Shown: positions 8,662 through 18,231 of the stretch, in pieces
How the letters are laid out: each line of letters opens with the position of its first letter
Position numbering within the stretch: the first letter of the stretch is position 1
Origin: Anaerotignum sp. MSJ-24
Lineage (GTDB): Bacteria > Bacillota > Clostridia > Lachnospirales > Anaerotignaceae
Direction: 5' to 3'
Assembly: GCF_018918145.1 (NCBI RefSeq)
Contig: NZ_JAHLPX010000004.1
Coordinates: 177,300-241,299 of the forward strand
Length of the DNA stretch: 64,000 nt
Notes under the pieces: generated by a model
What the model was told of the DNA's origin: nothing
Database searches by the model: none
The model's input: the letters and a program-made list of their open reading frames with translations, nothing else
Program-made: the position numbers and the translations under genes

Positions 8662-11600
8662 GAGAACGGATATTAAAAAAATACTTGTAATCGGCTCAGG
8701 TCCAATCGTAATCGGACAGGCTGCAGAGTTTGACTATGCGGGAACACAGGCATGCCTTGCTCTTAAGGAAGAAGGCTACGAAGTAATTCTTGCCAACTCA
8801 AATCCCGCAACAATTATGACAGACACAACTATTGCGGATAAGGTTTACATGGAACCGCTTACACCGGAATATGTTGCAAAAATAATAAGAATGGAACGTC
8901 CCGATGCACTTGTTCCCGGTATCGGCGGACAGACAGGCCTTAACCTTGCTATGGCACTTGCGGAAAACGGCGTTCTTGAGGAATGCGGAGTAGAAATGCT
9001 CGGAACAAGCAAGGAAAGTATTGAAAGAGCCGAAGACAGAGAAATGTTCAAGGAGCTTTGTATATCTCTCGGCGAGCCTGTACTTCCTTCACAGACTACT
9101 CATTCAATGGAAGAAGGTCTTGCGGCTGCCGCAGAAATAGGTTATCCTGTTGTTCTTCGTCCTGCATTCACACTCGGCGGAACAGGCGGCGGATTTGCCG
9201 ATAACGAAGAAGAATTCAAAGTAATTATGAAAAATGCTCTCCAGCTTTCACCTGTGCATGAGGTACTTGTTGAAAAGAGTATTAAAGGATATAAGGAGAT
9301 TGAATACGAAGTAATCCGTGATGCAAATGACACAGCAATCACAATATGTAATATGGAAAACATAGATCCTGTTGGTATCCATACAGGTGACTCTATCGTT
9401 GTTGCACCTTCACAGACACTTACAAACAAGGAATATCATCTTCTTCGTGACAGTGCACTTAAATTAATAAGAGCACTTGAGATAGAAGGCGGTTGTAATG
9501 TTCAGTTTGCACTCGATCCCGAATCCTTCAGATATTATCTTATTGAGGTAAATCCAAGAGTTTCACGTTCATCTGCGCTTGCGTCAAAGGCAAGCGGCTA
9601 TCCTATTGCAAGAGTTTCCGCAAAGATTGCGGTAGGACTTCATCTTGATGAAATACAGATTGCAAACACACCTGCAAGCTTTGAGCCTGCGCTTGACTAT
9701 GTTGTAACAAAAATGCCGAGATTCCCGTTTGATAAGTTTGCATCCGCATCAAACAAGCTCAGCACACAGATGAAGGCAACCGGTGAGGTAATGAGCATAG
9801 GCAGAACAATAGAAGAAAGCCTTCTCAAGGCAGTTCGTTCTCTTGAAATAGGTGTATGCCACTTATGGATGCCCAAATTTGATGACAAATCAAATGAAGA
9901 ACTTCTTAAATATATTGAAATCGGAACTGACGACAGAATTTATGCCATTGCAAAGCTACTCAGAAACGGCATTGATCCCGGTATGATATGCAATGCAACA
10001 CAGATAGATATGCTTTTCCTTGAAAAGATTAAAAACATTGTGGATTTTGAAAATGTAATCAAGGAAAATAAGGGAAATACAGACATTCTTTACAAAGCAA
10101 AGAAAATGGGCTTCTCCGACAAATATATCGGTATTCTTTGGAACATGAAGGACGCAGAGGTTTATGCTTTAAGAAAAGAAAATAATATATTCCCTGTTTA
10201 CAAAATGATTGATACCTGTGCATCAGAGTTTGACAGCTATATTCCTTATTTCTACTCAACATATGAAGAGGAAAATGAGTCAATAGTAAGTGACAAAAAG
10301 AAGATTGTTGTTCTCGGTTCAGGTCCTATCCGTATCGGACAGGGTGTTGAGTTCGACTATTCAACAGTTCATGCAGTAAAGACAATAAAGGAAAACGGCT
10401 ATGAGGCAATAATCATCAACAACAACCCAGAAACAGTTTCAACAGACTATACAACAAGCGATAAGCTTTATTTTGAGCCGCTTACTCCGGAAGACGTTAT
10501 GAATGTAATAGAGCTTGAAAAGCCTATCGGAGTAATCGCATGCCTTGGCGGCCAGACAGCAATCAATCTTGCAGAGCCCCTTATGGAAAGAGGAGTTGAG
10601 ATTATCGGAACGGACTGCGAGGCAATCGAAAAGGCGGAAAACAGAGATTCATTCGAGAAGGTTATGCAGTCACTTAACATTCCCCAGCCTAAGGGTGTTG
10701 CGGTAACAAGTCTTGAGGCAGGCTTTAAGGCGGCAGAACAGATTGGCTATCCTGTTCTTGTTCGTCCAAGCTATGTTCTCGGCGGCCGTGCAATGCAGAT
10801 TGTATCTAAGGAAGAGGACTTAAGAGAATATCTTAAGACTGCTGTTGAAGTAAACGAAGATCAGCCTGTTCTTGTAGATAAGTATATAACAGGAAAAGAG
10901 CTTGAGGTTGACGCAGTATGTGACGGTAAGGATGTATTTATACCGGGAATTATGGAGCTTGTTGAAAGAACAGGTATTCATTCCGGTGACAGTATAAGTG
11001 TTTATCCTACATTCAGCGTTTCACAGAAGGCAAAAGATAAAATAATTGAATATACAAAGAAGCTTGGACTTGGAATCGGTATCATCGGTCTTTACAATAT
11101 CCAGTTTATTGTAGACAAGAATGAAGACGTATATGTAATCGAGGTTAATCCACGTTCGTCAAGAACAGTTCCTTTCCTTTCAAAGGCAACAGGATACTTC
11201 CTTGCTGACATAGCAACACTTGTTATACTCGGTGTAAGCCTTAAGGAACAGGGCTTTACAGAGCTTTATGCAAAGGAAAAGGACAGCTGGTATGTAAAAG
11301 CTCCTGCATTCTCATTCTCGAAGATAAGCGGACTTGACGCATATCTTTCACCGGAAATGAAGTCAACAGGTGAGGCAATCGGATATGATAAGAAGCTTAC
11401 AAGAGCTATGTATAAAGCACTTCAGGCATCCGGAATTGCCCTTACGGATCACGGTACTGTGCTTGTAACGGTTGCCGATGAGGATAAAGCAGAAACATTC
11501 CCGCTTGTAAAGAGATTTTATAACCTCGGATTCAATATTGTTGCTACCGAAATGACAGCCGAATATCTCAAGGAAAGAGGTATCAGAACAAGAGTTTACG

Positions 11601-11836
11601 GTAAGATATGCGAAGGCAATGATGAAATACTTCGTGACATAAGAAGTGGAAAGATAAATTATATTGTAAACACAAGAGCGATACTTTCCGGACGTCATTA
11701 CGAGGACGGATATATTATCAGAAGATGTGCAGTTGAAAACAATGCAACAATGTTCACATCACTTGATACAGTAAGAATGCTTCTCGAGGTTCTTGAGGAA
11801 ATGACAATAGGCATTTCAACAATAGATGCACAGTAA
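8654..11836 (+). CDS. carB: Carbamoyl phosphate synthase large subunit
   Basis: A 1060-residue synthetase with the expected internal duplication. Two ATP-grasp halves each begin with a VLGSGPIxIGQ-type motif (near residues 11 and 553). The C-terminal part is the MGS-like allosteric domain. The length is normal. It makes carbamoyl phosphate from bicarbonate, ATP and ammonia from CarA. No other pyr or arg genes are adjacent, so carAB is a two-gene operon. Confidence 0.98.
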   Translation: MPKRTDIKKILVIGSGPIVIGQAAEFDYAGTQACLALKEEGYEVILANSNPATIMTDTTIADKVYMEPLTPEYVAKIIRMERPDALVPGIGGQTGLNLAMALAENGVLEECGVEMLGTSKESIERAEDREMFKELCISLGEPVLPSQTTHSMEEGLAAAAEIGYPVVLRPAFTLGGTGGGFADNEEEFKVIMKNALQLSPVHEVLVEKSIKGYKEIEYEVIRDANDTAITICNMENIDPVGIHTGDSIVVAPSQTLTNKEYHLLRDSALKLIRALEIEGGCNVQFALDPESFRYYLIEVNPRVSRSSALASKASGYPIARVSAKIAVGLHLDEIQIANTPASFEPALDYVVTKMPRFPFDKFASASNKLSTQMKATGEVMSIGRTIEESLLKAVRSLEIGVCHLWMPKFDDKSNEELLKYIEIGTDDRIYAIAKLLRNGIDPGMICNATQIDMLFLEKIKNIVDFENVIKENKGNTDILYKAKKMGFSDKYIGILWNMKDAEVYALRKENNIFPVYKMIDTCASEFDSYIPYFYSTYEEENESIVSDKKKIVVLGSGPIRIGQGVEFDYSTVHAVKTIKENGYEAIIINNNPETVSTDYTTSDKLYFEPLTPEDVMNVIELEKPIGVIACLGGQTAINLAEPLMERGVEIIGTDCEAIEKAENRDSFEKVMQSLNIPQPKGVAVTSLEAGFKAAEQIGYPVLVRPSYVLGGRAMQIVSKEEDLREYLKTAVEVNEDQPVLVDKYITGKELEVDAVCDGKDVFIPGIMELVERTGIHSGDSISVYPTFSVSQKAKDKIIEYTKKLGLGIGIIGLYNIQFIVDKNEDVYVIEVNPRSSRTVPFLSKATGYFLADIATLVILGVSLKEQGFTELYAKEKDSWYVKAPAFSFSKISGLDAYLSPEMKSTGEAIGYDKKLTRAMYKALQASGIALTDHGTVLVTVADEDKAETFPLVKRFYNLGFNIVATEMTAEYLKERGIRTRVYGKICEGNDEILRDIRSGKINYIVNTRAILSGRHYEDGYIIRRCAVENNATMFTSLDTVRMLLEVLEEMTIGISTIDAQ

Positions 11837-11851
11837 TAAATAAGTTTTTAT

Positions 11852-11891
11852 ATACTGCTTTTAGACAAGTGTTTGAAAGCAGTATTTTTTG
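11852..11891 (+). terminator. Terminator after carB
   Basis: A 10-bp stem (ATACTGCTTT pairing with AAAGCAGTAT) with a 14-nt loop is followed by T6. Confidence 0.8.
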
Positions 11892-11995
11892 GTTATTGAT
11901 TATTGTTTTCCGTATTACGCAAAATCTTGTATTTATTTTGTGAAAATCACCTATAACTTATATAAAATGTATTATATTTTTGGTTTATAGTAATG

Positions 11996-12024
11996 TTGAC
12001 AGCTTTTTACAAATATAATACAAT
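11996..12024 (+). promoter_or_regulatory. Promoter of the tyrosine phosphoregulation/sortase cluster
   Basis: TTGACA (11996-12001) and TACAAT (12019-12024) have a 17-bp spacer. A GGAGG at 12032-12036 precedes a six-codon mini-ORF (ATG 12041 to TAA 12061), not the first large gene, which starts at 12090 without an obvious ribosome site. Confidence 0.65.
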
Positions 12025-12089
12025 CTTAAATGGAGGATTAATGTTTTTTAAGTTTGTATAAGAAATAAATAAGAACATTATAAATAATT

Positions 12090-12878
12090 ATGGCAAAATA
12101 TTTAAAAGAATATAATAAAATGGAAGACGATGAAATTGAAATCGACTTAATTGCCTTGGCTAAGGCGTTGTGGCACAGACTTTGGGCAATTATACTGGCT
12201 GCGGTCGTTATCGGTGGTGCAACATTTTCCTATGCGAGATTTTATATAACACCTATGTATAGAGCAGAAGCACTTATGTATGTAAACAACAGTTCATTTT
12301 CTGTGGGAAGTACGTCGTTTTCTATTTCTTCATCGGAACTTACTGCGGCACAGAGTCTTGTTGAGACATATATAGTAATACTTAATACAAGAACAACACT
12401 TAATGCAGTTATCAAAGATGCAAAGCTTGATTATACATATGAAGAGCTTAAGAATATGATTTCGGCCGAGGCTCTGAACAATACCGAAATATTCCGTGTT
12501 GCTGTTGAATCGGCAGATCCCGAGGAGGCAGAGGTTATTGCAAACAGCATAGCCAAGATACTTCCGGATAAAATTGCTGATATAGTTGATGGTAGCTCGG
12601 TAAGAATTGTTGACCATGCAATTGTTCCGAGTGAAAAGGTTTCACCAAACATAACCAAAATGACGGCAATAGGCTGTTTTGTCGGTGCATTTATTGCAGC
12701 AACCATTATTGTAGTTCTTACATTACTTGATACAAAGATACATGATGAAGAATATCTTCTTCAGACATATAATCTTCCTGTTTTAGCAGTAGTACCTAAT
12801 TTATATCGAGTTAATGAATCATCATCATACTACGGAACCTACGGTTCTTCTAAAAAAGAGAAAGATGAGGTGAAATAA
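12090..12878 (+). CDS. Wzz/CpsC-type polysaccharide co-polymerase (tyrosine kinase adaptor)
   Basis: A 262-residue membrane protein of the Wzz/YveK/CpsC family. It has an N-terminal transmembrane helix (residues 31-50), an extracellular Wzz domain and a second helix near residues 188-210, followed by a short cytoplasmic tail. In Gram-positives this protein activates the separate BY-kinase encoded next and controls polysaccharide chain length. The tail ends one base before the kinase start, so the two are tightly coupled. The annotated ATG lacks a clear ribosome site; ATG 12120 is a possible alternative with no better one. Confidence 0.85.
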   Translation: MAKYLKEYNKMEDDEIEIDLIALAKALWHRLWAIILAAVVIGGATFSYARFYITPMYRAEALMYVNNSSFSVGSTSFSISSSELTAAQSLVETYIVILNTRTTLNAVIKDAKLDYTYEELKNMISAEALNNTEIFRVAVESADPEEAEVIANSIAKILPDKIADIVDGSSVRIVDHAIVPSEKVSPNITKMTAIGCFVGAFIAATIIVVLTLLDTKIHDEEYLLQTYNLPVLAVVPNLYRVNESSSYYGTYGSSKKEKDEVK

Positions 12879-12879
12879 G

Positions 12880-13695
12880 GTGCTGAAAAAACAGGAAAAG
12901 AAATATTTTAATAACCAGAATAATGCTAAGAAAAATTCTTTTCAGGATCAGAAAAGAATAGTAGGAAAAAGATTGAGCTTTGCGGCATCGGAGGCATATA
13001 AGCTTCTGAGAACAAATCTTATGTTCAGCATGGCTGATGAAGGAAAATGCAAGGTAATCGGTGTAACAAGTGCGTTACAGGGCGAAGGAAAGAGCACAAC
13101 CTCAATAAATACAGCTTATACACTTGCCGAAACAGGCAAAAAAGTACTTCTTATTGAAGGTGATATGAGACTTCCGGTTGCAGCTAAGCTGCTTCAGCTC
13201 AAGACCGAGCTTGGACTTTCACATGTTCTTGCAGGTATATGTGAACCTAAGGACGCTATTTCCGTTTCGGTTGCCCTTAAGAATCTAAACGTTCTTGCCG
13301 CCGGAGAAATTCCTCCGAATCCTTCCGAACTTTTAACATCTGAAAGAATGAAAAGTCTTATTACAGGATTATCCGAAATTTATGATTATATAATTATTGA
13401 CCTTCCACCGATTACAGTTGTAAGTGACGGCCTTGCAATCTCTGATTTGCTAAGTGGTATGATTATTGTTGTACGACAGGATTATTGTGACCAACGTTCA
13501 CTTGCTGAAACAATGCGTCAGATGGAGTTCCTTAATGTAAAGGTGCTTGGATTTGTAATGAACTGTTCTGAAGTAAGCAAAAAAAGCTATAAGAAATACG
13601 GAAAAGGTTATGGTTATGGTTACGGATATTCTTATTCGTATTCACAGAAGTATAAAGAAATGCTTGACAAAGTCGAAAGTAATTCCAATAATTAA
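12880..13695 (+). CDS. CpsD/YwqD-type bacterial tyrosine kinase (BY-kinase)
   Basis: A 271-residue autophosphorylating tyrosine kinase. It has a Walker A motif near residues 62-73 (ALQGEGKST), a Walker A' LLIEGDMR near residue 90 and a Walker B IIIDLPP near residue 170. The C-terminal tail (about residues 228-256) carries nine tyrosines in Gly/Ser-Tyr repeats, the usual autophosphorylation cluster. It starts with GTG. It lies between its membrane activator and the cognate phosphatase, as in cps and eps loci, but no glycosyltransferases are nearby. Confidence 0.92.
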   Translation: MLKKQEKKYFNNQNNAKKNSFQDQKRIVGKRLSFAASEAYKLLRTNLMFSMADEGKCKVIGVTSALQGEGKSTTSINTAYTLAETGKKVLLIEGDMRLPVAAKLLQLKTELGLSHVLAGICEPKDAISVSVALKNLNVLAAGEIPPNPSELLTSERMKSLITGLSEIYDYIIIDLPPITVVSDGLAISDLLSGMIIVVRQDYCDQRSLAETMRQMEFLNVKVLGFVMNCSEVSKKSYKKYGKGYGYGYGYSYSYSQKYKEMLDKVESNSNN

Positions 13696-13708
13696 TGAGG
13701 TGAGATAG

Positions 13709-14410
13709 GTGTTTGATATTCATTCACATTTTTTGCCTAAGCTTGATGATGGAAGCAAAAGCGTTGAGGAAAGCGTAACTATGCTTAAAGAAAGCTACAG
13801 ACAGGGTGTTACGGATATTGCGGCTACTCCGCATTTTTATCCTTCTGTGCATAACCCAAAGCAATGGTTTGTGGCAAGAGATCATTCCGTACGGAGGCTT
13901 ATTCCGTATCTTACGGAGGATATGCCGGATATATGGCTCGGTGCAGAGGTACATTATTACGACGGTATATACAGAAGTGAAGAAATATTGGATTTCCGTA
14001 TCGAAGATACGGAGCTGTTATTGCTTGAAATGCCGGAAACAAAATGGACTTCACGTATGCAGGACATAATATTAAAGCTGAATGACAGAAAAGGCATTAA
14101 GGTTATGCTTGCACATATCGAAAGATATTTCCGTTTTCAAGACACCGATACTTGGAATTATTTAAGAGAAAATGGCATTCTTATGCAGGTCAGTGCCGAA
14201 TATTTTATAAGGCTGATGAGCCGCAGAAAAGCAATAAATATGTTTAAAAACGGCGAAATAGATATGATTGGCTCTGACTGCCACAATATGGAGAGCAGAC
14301 CGCCGAATTTCGGAACGGCTGTTTCAATCATAGAAAAACATCTTGGCAGAGGCGGAGTGAGAACGCTTCACTGTAGAGAAAAGAGGGCTTTATATGGGCC
14401 GAAAAAATAA
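13709..14410 (+). CDS. CpsB/YwqE-type PHP tyrosine-protein phosphatase
   Basis: A 233-residue metal-dependent phosphatase of the PHP fold that dephosphorylates the BY-kinase. The N terminus has the metal-binding DIHSHFLPKLDDG motif. Further ligands are in AATPHFYP, LAHIERY and GSDCHN. The start is GTG, 5 bases after GAGGTGA. Its end overlaps the sortase gene by 17 bases. Confidence 0.92.
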   Translation: MFDIHSHFLPKLDDGSKSVEESVTMLKESYRQGVTDIAATPHFYPSVHNPKQWFVARDHSVRRLIPYLTEDMPDIWLGAEVHYYDGIYRSEEILDFRIEDTELLLLEMPETKWTSRMQDIILKLNDRKGIKVMLAHIERYFRFQDTDTWNYLRENGILMQVSAEYFIRLMSRRKAINMFKNGEIDMIGSDCHNMESRPPNFGTAVSIIEKHLGRGGVRTLHCREKRALYGPKK

Positions 14411-15131
14411 AAATATCTTAATTATTTGTATTATGGCGGTTATTGCCGTAATACTGGTTTTGCTATTAAAAACACCGAAAAATGAGGCTGTTGAAAACAA
14501 ACCTGAGGAGATAAATGAAGAAACAAATACGGTTGATGAGAAATATAAAAGTCCTATTGATTTTGATGAATTGAAAAAACAAAATCCTGATATTTATGCG
14601 TGGATTGAAATACCGGGAACAGAAATAAGCTATCCTATACTTCAAAATGAAGATGATGACAGCTTTTATCTGAACCATGACGTTGACGGCAAAAAGAATT
14701 CTGCCGGAAGCCTGTATACTGAGCATGAATATAACAGTAAGGATTTTTCCGATATAGTTACAATGATTTACGGACATGATATGCTTGACGGCAGAATGTT
14801 CGGAAAGCTTCAGGAATACTATTCTGATTCGGATTTTTTTAAAAGCAATAATGAAATAGATATATATATGCCGGATAAGGAACTGCATTATACAATATTT
14901 GCGGCAGTCCCCTTTGAAAAATGGCATATTTTATATAATTACGATTTTTCTAACAGCAGAACATACAGAGTATTTTTTGATGATATAATGTCTGTTAGGG
15001 CAATCGGAGCAAATGTAGACGAAAATGCTTCACTTGAGCCGGAGGATAAGGTAATTATTTTATCTACATGTCTTAAGGGAAACAAAGATAAGCGCTATTT
15101 GGTATGTGCAAAGCTTGTAGGTAACGAATAA
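14394..15131 (+). CDS. Class B sortase
   Basis: A 245-residue membrane-anchored transpeptidase with an N-terminal signal anchor (residues 7-25). The catalytic residues are His128 (YGHDML), Cys226 (LSTCLKG) and Arg234 (KRYLVC). The spacing and TLSTC-like box match class B. It overlaps the phosphatase gene and precedes a secreted protein that ends in a sorting signal, so the two are a likely enzyme-substrate pair. Confidence 0.9.
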   Translation: MGRKNKNILIICIMAVIAVILVLLLKTPKNEAVENKPEEINEETNTVDEKYKSPIDFDELKKQNPDIYAWIEIPGTEISYPILQNEDDDSFYLNHDVDGKKNSAGSLYTEHEYNSKDFSDIVTMIYGHDMLDGRMFGKLQEYYSDSDFFKSNNEIDIYMPDKELHYTIFAAVPFEKWHILYNYDFSNSRTYRVFFDDIMSVRAIGANVDENASLEPEDKVIILSTCLKGNKDKRYLVCAKLVGNE

Positions 15132-15160
15132 CGTAATTACCATATTTGGGAGGAATGTAT

Positions 15161-15928
15161 ATGTTAAAGAAAGTTTTTGCAATGTTAACAACAGCAGTAA
15201 TTTTTACAGCAACGGCAAGCTTTGCTTATGCCGCTGACTTTACACCGAGCGTTGAAAGAAAATCGGAGCCGGCTGTTATACAGACTACAAATAAAGACGG
15301 TGCAAGTGTTGACGCTGTTATAAGAGATAAGGATGGCAATGAAATTGCATCAATACCCGGCGGAAGCTTAGTGGTTACACCTTATTCAAAAAGAGACCAG
15401 GCTGCCGATAACATCAAATTATATCTTAACACAGCTTTTGGTCAGCTTTCGGATAAACAGCTCAGCGAGCTCACAGCAAATATAAATGATTACCTTTCAA
15501 AAAATTCTGACGGATTAACAGAAGAAGATGTAGTAATACGTGACCTTTTCGATGTTACTATGGATCAGACATATCTTGATTATCTCAATACAGAAGGCAA
15601 CACAATAACAATAACATTTGATACCGATTATGCGGCAGATATGTTTTTAATGGTTATGACAAACTGTGATATTACAAACGGCGATGACTGGAACATTATA
15701 CCTGCTGAAAATGTTAAACGTAACAGCGACGGTTCTGTAAGCGTTACATTTGACAAAATGTGCCCCGTAGTATTTGTTTCCGATGGCGGACAGGTTGCAA
15801 TCGATCCCAACGGCCCTTCTTCACCTCAGACAAGCGATGATATGAACATGGGAATCATGGCAGTTGTATTCATTGTTGCAGCCGCAGGCGGTGCTTTTGT
15901 AGTTAAGAAAAGCAAAAAATCATTTTAA
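15161..15928 (+). CDS. Secreted surface protein with SPQTS sorting signal, likely sortase B substrate
   Basis: A 255-residue protein with a signal peptide cleaved after about residue 24 (FAYA/AD). The central domain is not recognised. The C-terminal 35 residues form a cell-wall sorting signal: SPQTSDD (residues 221-227), a hydrophobic helix and the positive tail KKSKKSF. SPQT-type motifs are recognised by class B-like sortases in Clostridia. The open frame extends to a TTG at 15146, but the GGGAGG at 15148-15153 places the start at ATG 15161. A Gln/Asp/Thr-rich middle suggests an extracellular soluble fold. Confidence 0.8.
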   Translation: MLKKVFAMLTTAVIFTATASFAYAADFTPSVERKSEPAVIQTTNKDGASVDAVIRDKDGNEIASIPGGSLVVTPYSKRDQAADNIKLYLNTAFGQLSDKQLSELTANINDYLSKNSDGLTEEDVVIRDLFDVTMDQTYLDYLNTEGNTITITFDTDYAADMFLMVMTNCDITNGDDWNIIPAENVKRNSDGSVSVTFDKMCPVVFVSDGGQVAIDPNGPSSPQTSDDMNMGIMAVVFIVAAAGGAFVVKKSKKSF

Positions 15929-15952
15929 TCAAGCTTAGCGGATGTATAGATA

Positions 15953-16969
15953 ATGAAGATGAAAGAAAAGAAAAATAAATTTCCGGCTATAATTGCTGTT
16001 ATAATCATTGTAATAGTTATTATTGCCGTGTTTAAATCCATGTCTGTATGGGAACATAAGAACAGCACAGTTAGTGCAGGCGATACAGAGCAGACTGAAC
16101 AAACAGATGATGTTGATACTGTTTATTATGATGGTAAGTTATATGCACAAAGACAGGATTTAGAGTCTGTATTAATAATGGGCGTTGATAAATATGAAGA
16201 TCAGATGAATGATGAAGGTTACAGCAATAACCAGCAATCTGATTTTATAATGCTTCTTGTCATGGACAAAACAAATAATTCCTATTCGGTTCTTCATATA
16301 AACCGAGATACAATGACGGATATTCCTACATTAGATATTTACGGAGATCCTTCCGGAAGTGTTTATGGACAGCTTGCTCTTGCCCATACATACGGCAAAG
16401 GCGGAAATGATAGCTGCCGAAACAGCGTCAAGGCAGTTTCTAACTATCTGTTTGGTGTTAATATCGACCATTATATTGCACTTACAATGGATGCTGTTCC
16501 GGAACTTAATGATCTTGTCGGAGGAGTCACTGTTAAACTGCTTGATGATTTTACAAAATATTATCCGGAAATGACGGAAGGCAGTGAGCTTACGCTCAAC
16601 GGCGAAGAGGCTCTCGCTTATGTGCGTTACAGAATGGATATAGGTGATTCAACAAATATAAACCGTATGGAACGCCAGCGTCAGTATATGCTTGCATTAA
16701 AGGATAAGTTTGCCGAAAAAGTAAATTCCGATGATAATTTTATGCTCAATACTATCGGAATTTTGTCTGACTATATGGTATCGGACTGTACGGCAGACCA
16801 GCTTTCTTCCATATGCAATACGTGTATGGCTGATAAGGACAACGGATTTGTGGAAATTCCGGGCGAAGCCGTTAAAGGCGAAGAATATATGGAATTTTAT
16901 GCCGATGAGGACGAGCTTATGAAAACGGTTATTGATCTTTTTTATGAGCCTTATACAGAAACAAAATAA
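15953..16969 (+). CDS. LytR-CpsA-Psr (LCP) family glycopolymer transferase
   Basis: A 338-residue protein with a short cytoplasmic N terminus, one transmembrane helix (about residues 9-28) and an extracellular LCP domain. Recognisable segments are VLIMGVDKYED, HINRDTMTDI (conserved Arg/Asp), LAHTYGKGG and NRMERQRQYM. LCP enzymes attach undecaprenyl-linked polymers to peptidoglycan. It lies 24 bases after the sortase substrate and ends the cluster before a terminator. It is the only glycopolymer enzyme in the locus. Confidence 0.9.
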   Translation: MKMKEKKNKFPAIIAVIIIVIVIIAVFKSMSVWEHKNSTVSAGDTEQTEQTDDVDTVYYDGKLYAQRQDLESVLIMGVDKYEDQMNDEGYSNNQQSDFIMLLVMDKTNNSYSVLHINRDTMTDIPTLDIYGDPSGSVYGQLALAHTYGKGGNDSCRNSVKAVSNYLFGVNIDHYIALTMDAVPELNDLVGGVTVKLLDDFTKYYPEMTEGSELTLNGEEALAYVRYRMDIGDSTNINRMERQRQYMLALKDKFAEKVNSDDNFMLNTIGILSDYMVSDCTADQLSSICNTCMADKDNGFVEIPGEAVKGEEYMEFYADEDELMKTVIDLFYEPYTETK

Positions 16970-16988
16970 TAAAATACGGAATTGTTTT

Positions 16989-17020
16989 ATGCGGATAGGT
17001 TTGACTTATCCGCATTTTTT
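16989..17020 (+). terminator. Terminator after the LCP gene
   Basis: The stem ATGCGGATA pairs with TATCCGCAT across a short loop, with T6 at the end. Confidence 0.8.
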
Positions 17021-17067
17021 ATGAGTAATTTCTTGTCAAAACCGATAAAAATATGTCCGATTGGTTA

Positions 17068-17096
17068 TTGATACATTTGTTGCATATGAGTAGTAT
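17068..17096 (+). promoter_or_regulatory. Predicted promoter of the lipoprotein gene, with start-site palindrome
   Basis: TTGATA (17068-17073) and TAGTAT (17091-17096) are 17 bp apart. A perfect GTTAGC-AAAA-GCTAAC palindrome at 17101-17116 covers the predicted transcription start. It could be an operator or a 5' stabilising hairpin. Confidence 0.5.
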
Positions 17097-17133
17097 ATAT
17101 GTTAGCAAAAGCTAACTGAGGAGGATAATATTT

Positions 17134-17898
17134 ATGGAGAAGAACAAGTTAATAGGAATGTTTTTAACAATGGCATTGTCGGTTTCAATGCTTGCAGGCT
17201 GTGCCGGCAATTCACAGACAACTGACAGCAATGCGGAAGAAAACCAACAGGAAACAGAACAGCAGACAGAGGACACAGCAAATGATGATGCGGCTGCGGC
17301 AAATCAGCTTATGATTGATTTAACGGGAAAATATCAGCAGTTATGGCCCGTATTGCTTGCAGACGATTACAAGCAGGTTTGGCTTGACGATTGTGCAAAA
17401 ATAGTCGGAGAAGAGAACGCAGAGACAGCGGCAGATCAGCTTATTTCATCTGTAACAAGTGATATTTACGGAAAGGACGCCGAAGGAGTTTATACAAATG
17501 AGTCATTTGCGTTCTATTGTGCTTTCACAAATGATATGGACACTGTTGAATTCGATGGAGAAAATTCTGTAATCAAAGGCTATGACAAAGACGGAAATGA
17601 GCTTTTCTCACATAAATATGATTATGTAGGTTTAGAGGAATCATGGGGAATGTATGAATTTAAGAGCGAAGATAAAGATTCGGGAGAATTTACATATTTC
17701 TTTATCGCACCCGATACATCAGCATCAACATATCATATTGAATTCAGATACGGAAGCGATGAAGATGCACTTAAGGAATATTTTTCGGGCGAATACGGAT
17801 ATTGGATGGCTTCCGGTATTTCAACAGAATGCGACCAGACTATGATTGAAAACTGCATTGAACTTTTCTGCACAGAAAATCTTGCAGAGGAAAATTGA
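17134..17898 (+). CDS. Secreted lipoprotein, unknown function
   Basis: A 254-residue protein with a type II signal peptide and lipobox LAGC (Cys near residue 23). It is followed by a low-complexity linker rich in Asn, Gln, Glu and Thr (about residues 25-55). The remaining acidic domain has no motif I recognise. The ribosome site is GAGGAGGA. It is a single-gene unit with its own promoter and terminator. Confidence 0.75.
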   Translation: MEKNKLIGMFLTMALSVSMLAGCAGNSQTTDSNAEENQQETEQQTEDTANDDAAAANQLMIDLTGKYQQLWPVLLADDYKQVWLDDCAKIVGEENAETAADQLISSVTSDIYGKDAEGVYTNESFAFYCAFTNDMDTVEFDGENSVIKGYDKDGNELFSHKYDYVGLEESWGMYEFKSEDKDSGEFTYFFIAPDTSASTYHIEFRYGSDEDALKEYFSGEYGYWMASGISTECDQTMIENCIELFCTENLAEEN

Positions 17899-17917
17899 TC
17901 AGTAATTTATATTTCGG

Positions 17918-17948
17918 CTCCGGGCTTTAAAAATGCTCGGAGTTTTTG
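17918..17948 (+). terminator. Terminator after the lipoprotein gene
   Basis: The 8-bp stem CTCCGGGC/GCTCGGAG (one G-U pair) is followed by T5. Confidence 0.8.
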
Positions 17949-17994
17949 TATAATAAAGAAAATAAAAAAATTAAATAAAAATCCTATAAACCTA

Positions 17995-18023
17995 TTGACA
18001 AGGTTGGTAAGTAGGTATATTAT
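17995..18023 (+). promoter_or_regulatory. Promoter of the sulfhydrylase leader
   Basis: TTGACA (17995-18000) and TATTAT (18018-18023) are separated by 17 bp. Transcription should start near 18030, about 257 nt before the sulfhydrylase start codon. Confidence 0.75.
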
Positions 18024-18068
18024 ACTAATAACGAATTTGAGATATGTTTTTTGAAAGGGGTGAATGAT

Positions 18069-18161
18069 ATGATGTATAATAACATGAATATGTTTTGTGA
18101 AGTCATGTGTGGTTGTCGAATGTCATTCTCCCGGGCATATAATAATGGCGGTGTTTATTAA
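18069..18161 (+). CDS. Cys/Met-rich leader peptide, 30 aa, of the sulfhydrylase gene
   Basis: A 30-codon ORF with a strong ribosome site (AAAGGGGTG, 18054-18062) begins ATG ATG. The first 18 codons include three Cys (10, 14, 16) and six Met (1, 2, 6, 8, 13, 18). The Cys codons at 18096-18116 lie directly upstream of the antiterminator arm at 18128-18137, and the TAA is at 18159-18161. This is the classic position for ribosome stalling when charged tRNA-Cys is scarce. It is too short for routine gene calling. The regulatory role is inferred from position and codons. Confidence 0.7.
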   Translation: MMYNNMNMFCEVMCGCRMSFSRAYNNGGVY

Positions 18162-18231
18162 ATAATAATAACACATTGTGAGTATATTTGCCATTTGCCC
18201 GGGAGTAGAAATACAATCCCGGATTTTTTTT
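18128..18231 (+). promoter_or_regulatory. Transcription attenuator with mutually exclusive hairpins
   Basis: Antiterminator: CTCCCGGGCA (18128-18137) pairs perfectly with TGCCCGGGAG (18196-18205), extended by AATGGC with GCCATT. Terminator: CCGGGA (18199-18204) pairs with TCCCGG (18217-18222), followed by A and T8. The two structures share 18199-18204 and cannot coexist. A ribosome stalled on the leader's Cys codons leaves 18128-18137 free, favouring the antiterminator; a ribosome that reaches the stop favours the terminator. Confidence 0.75.
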
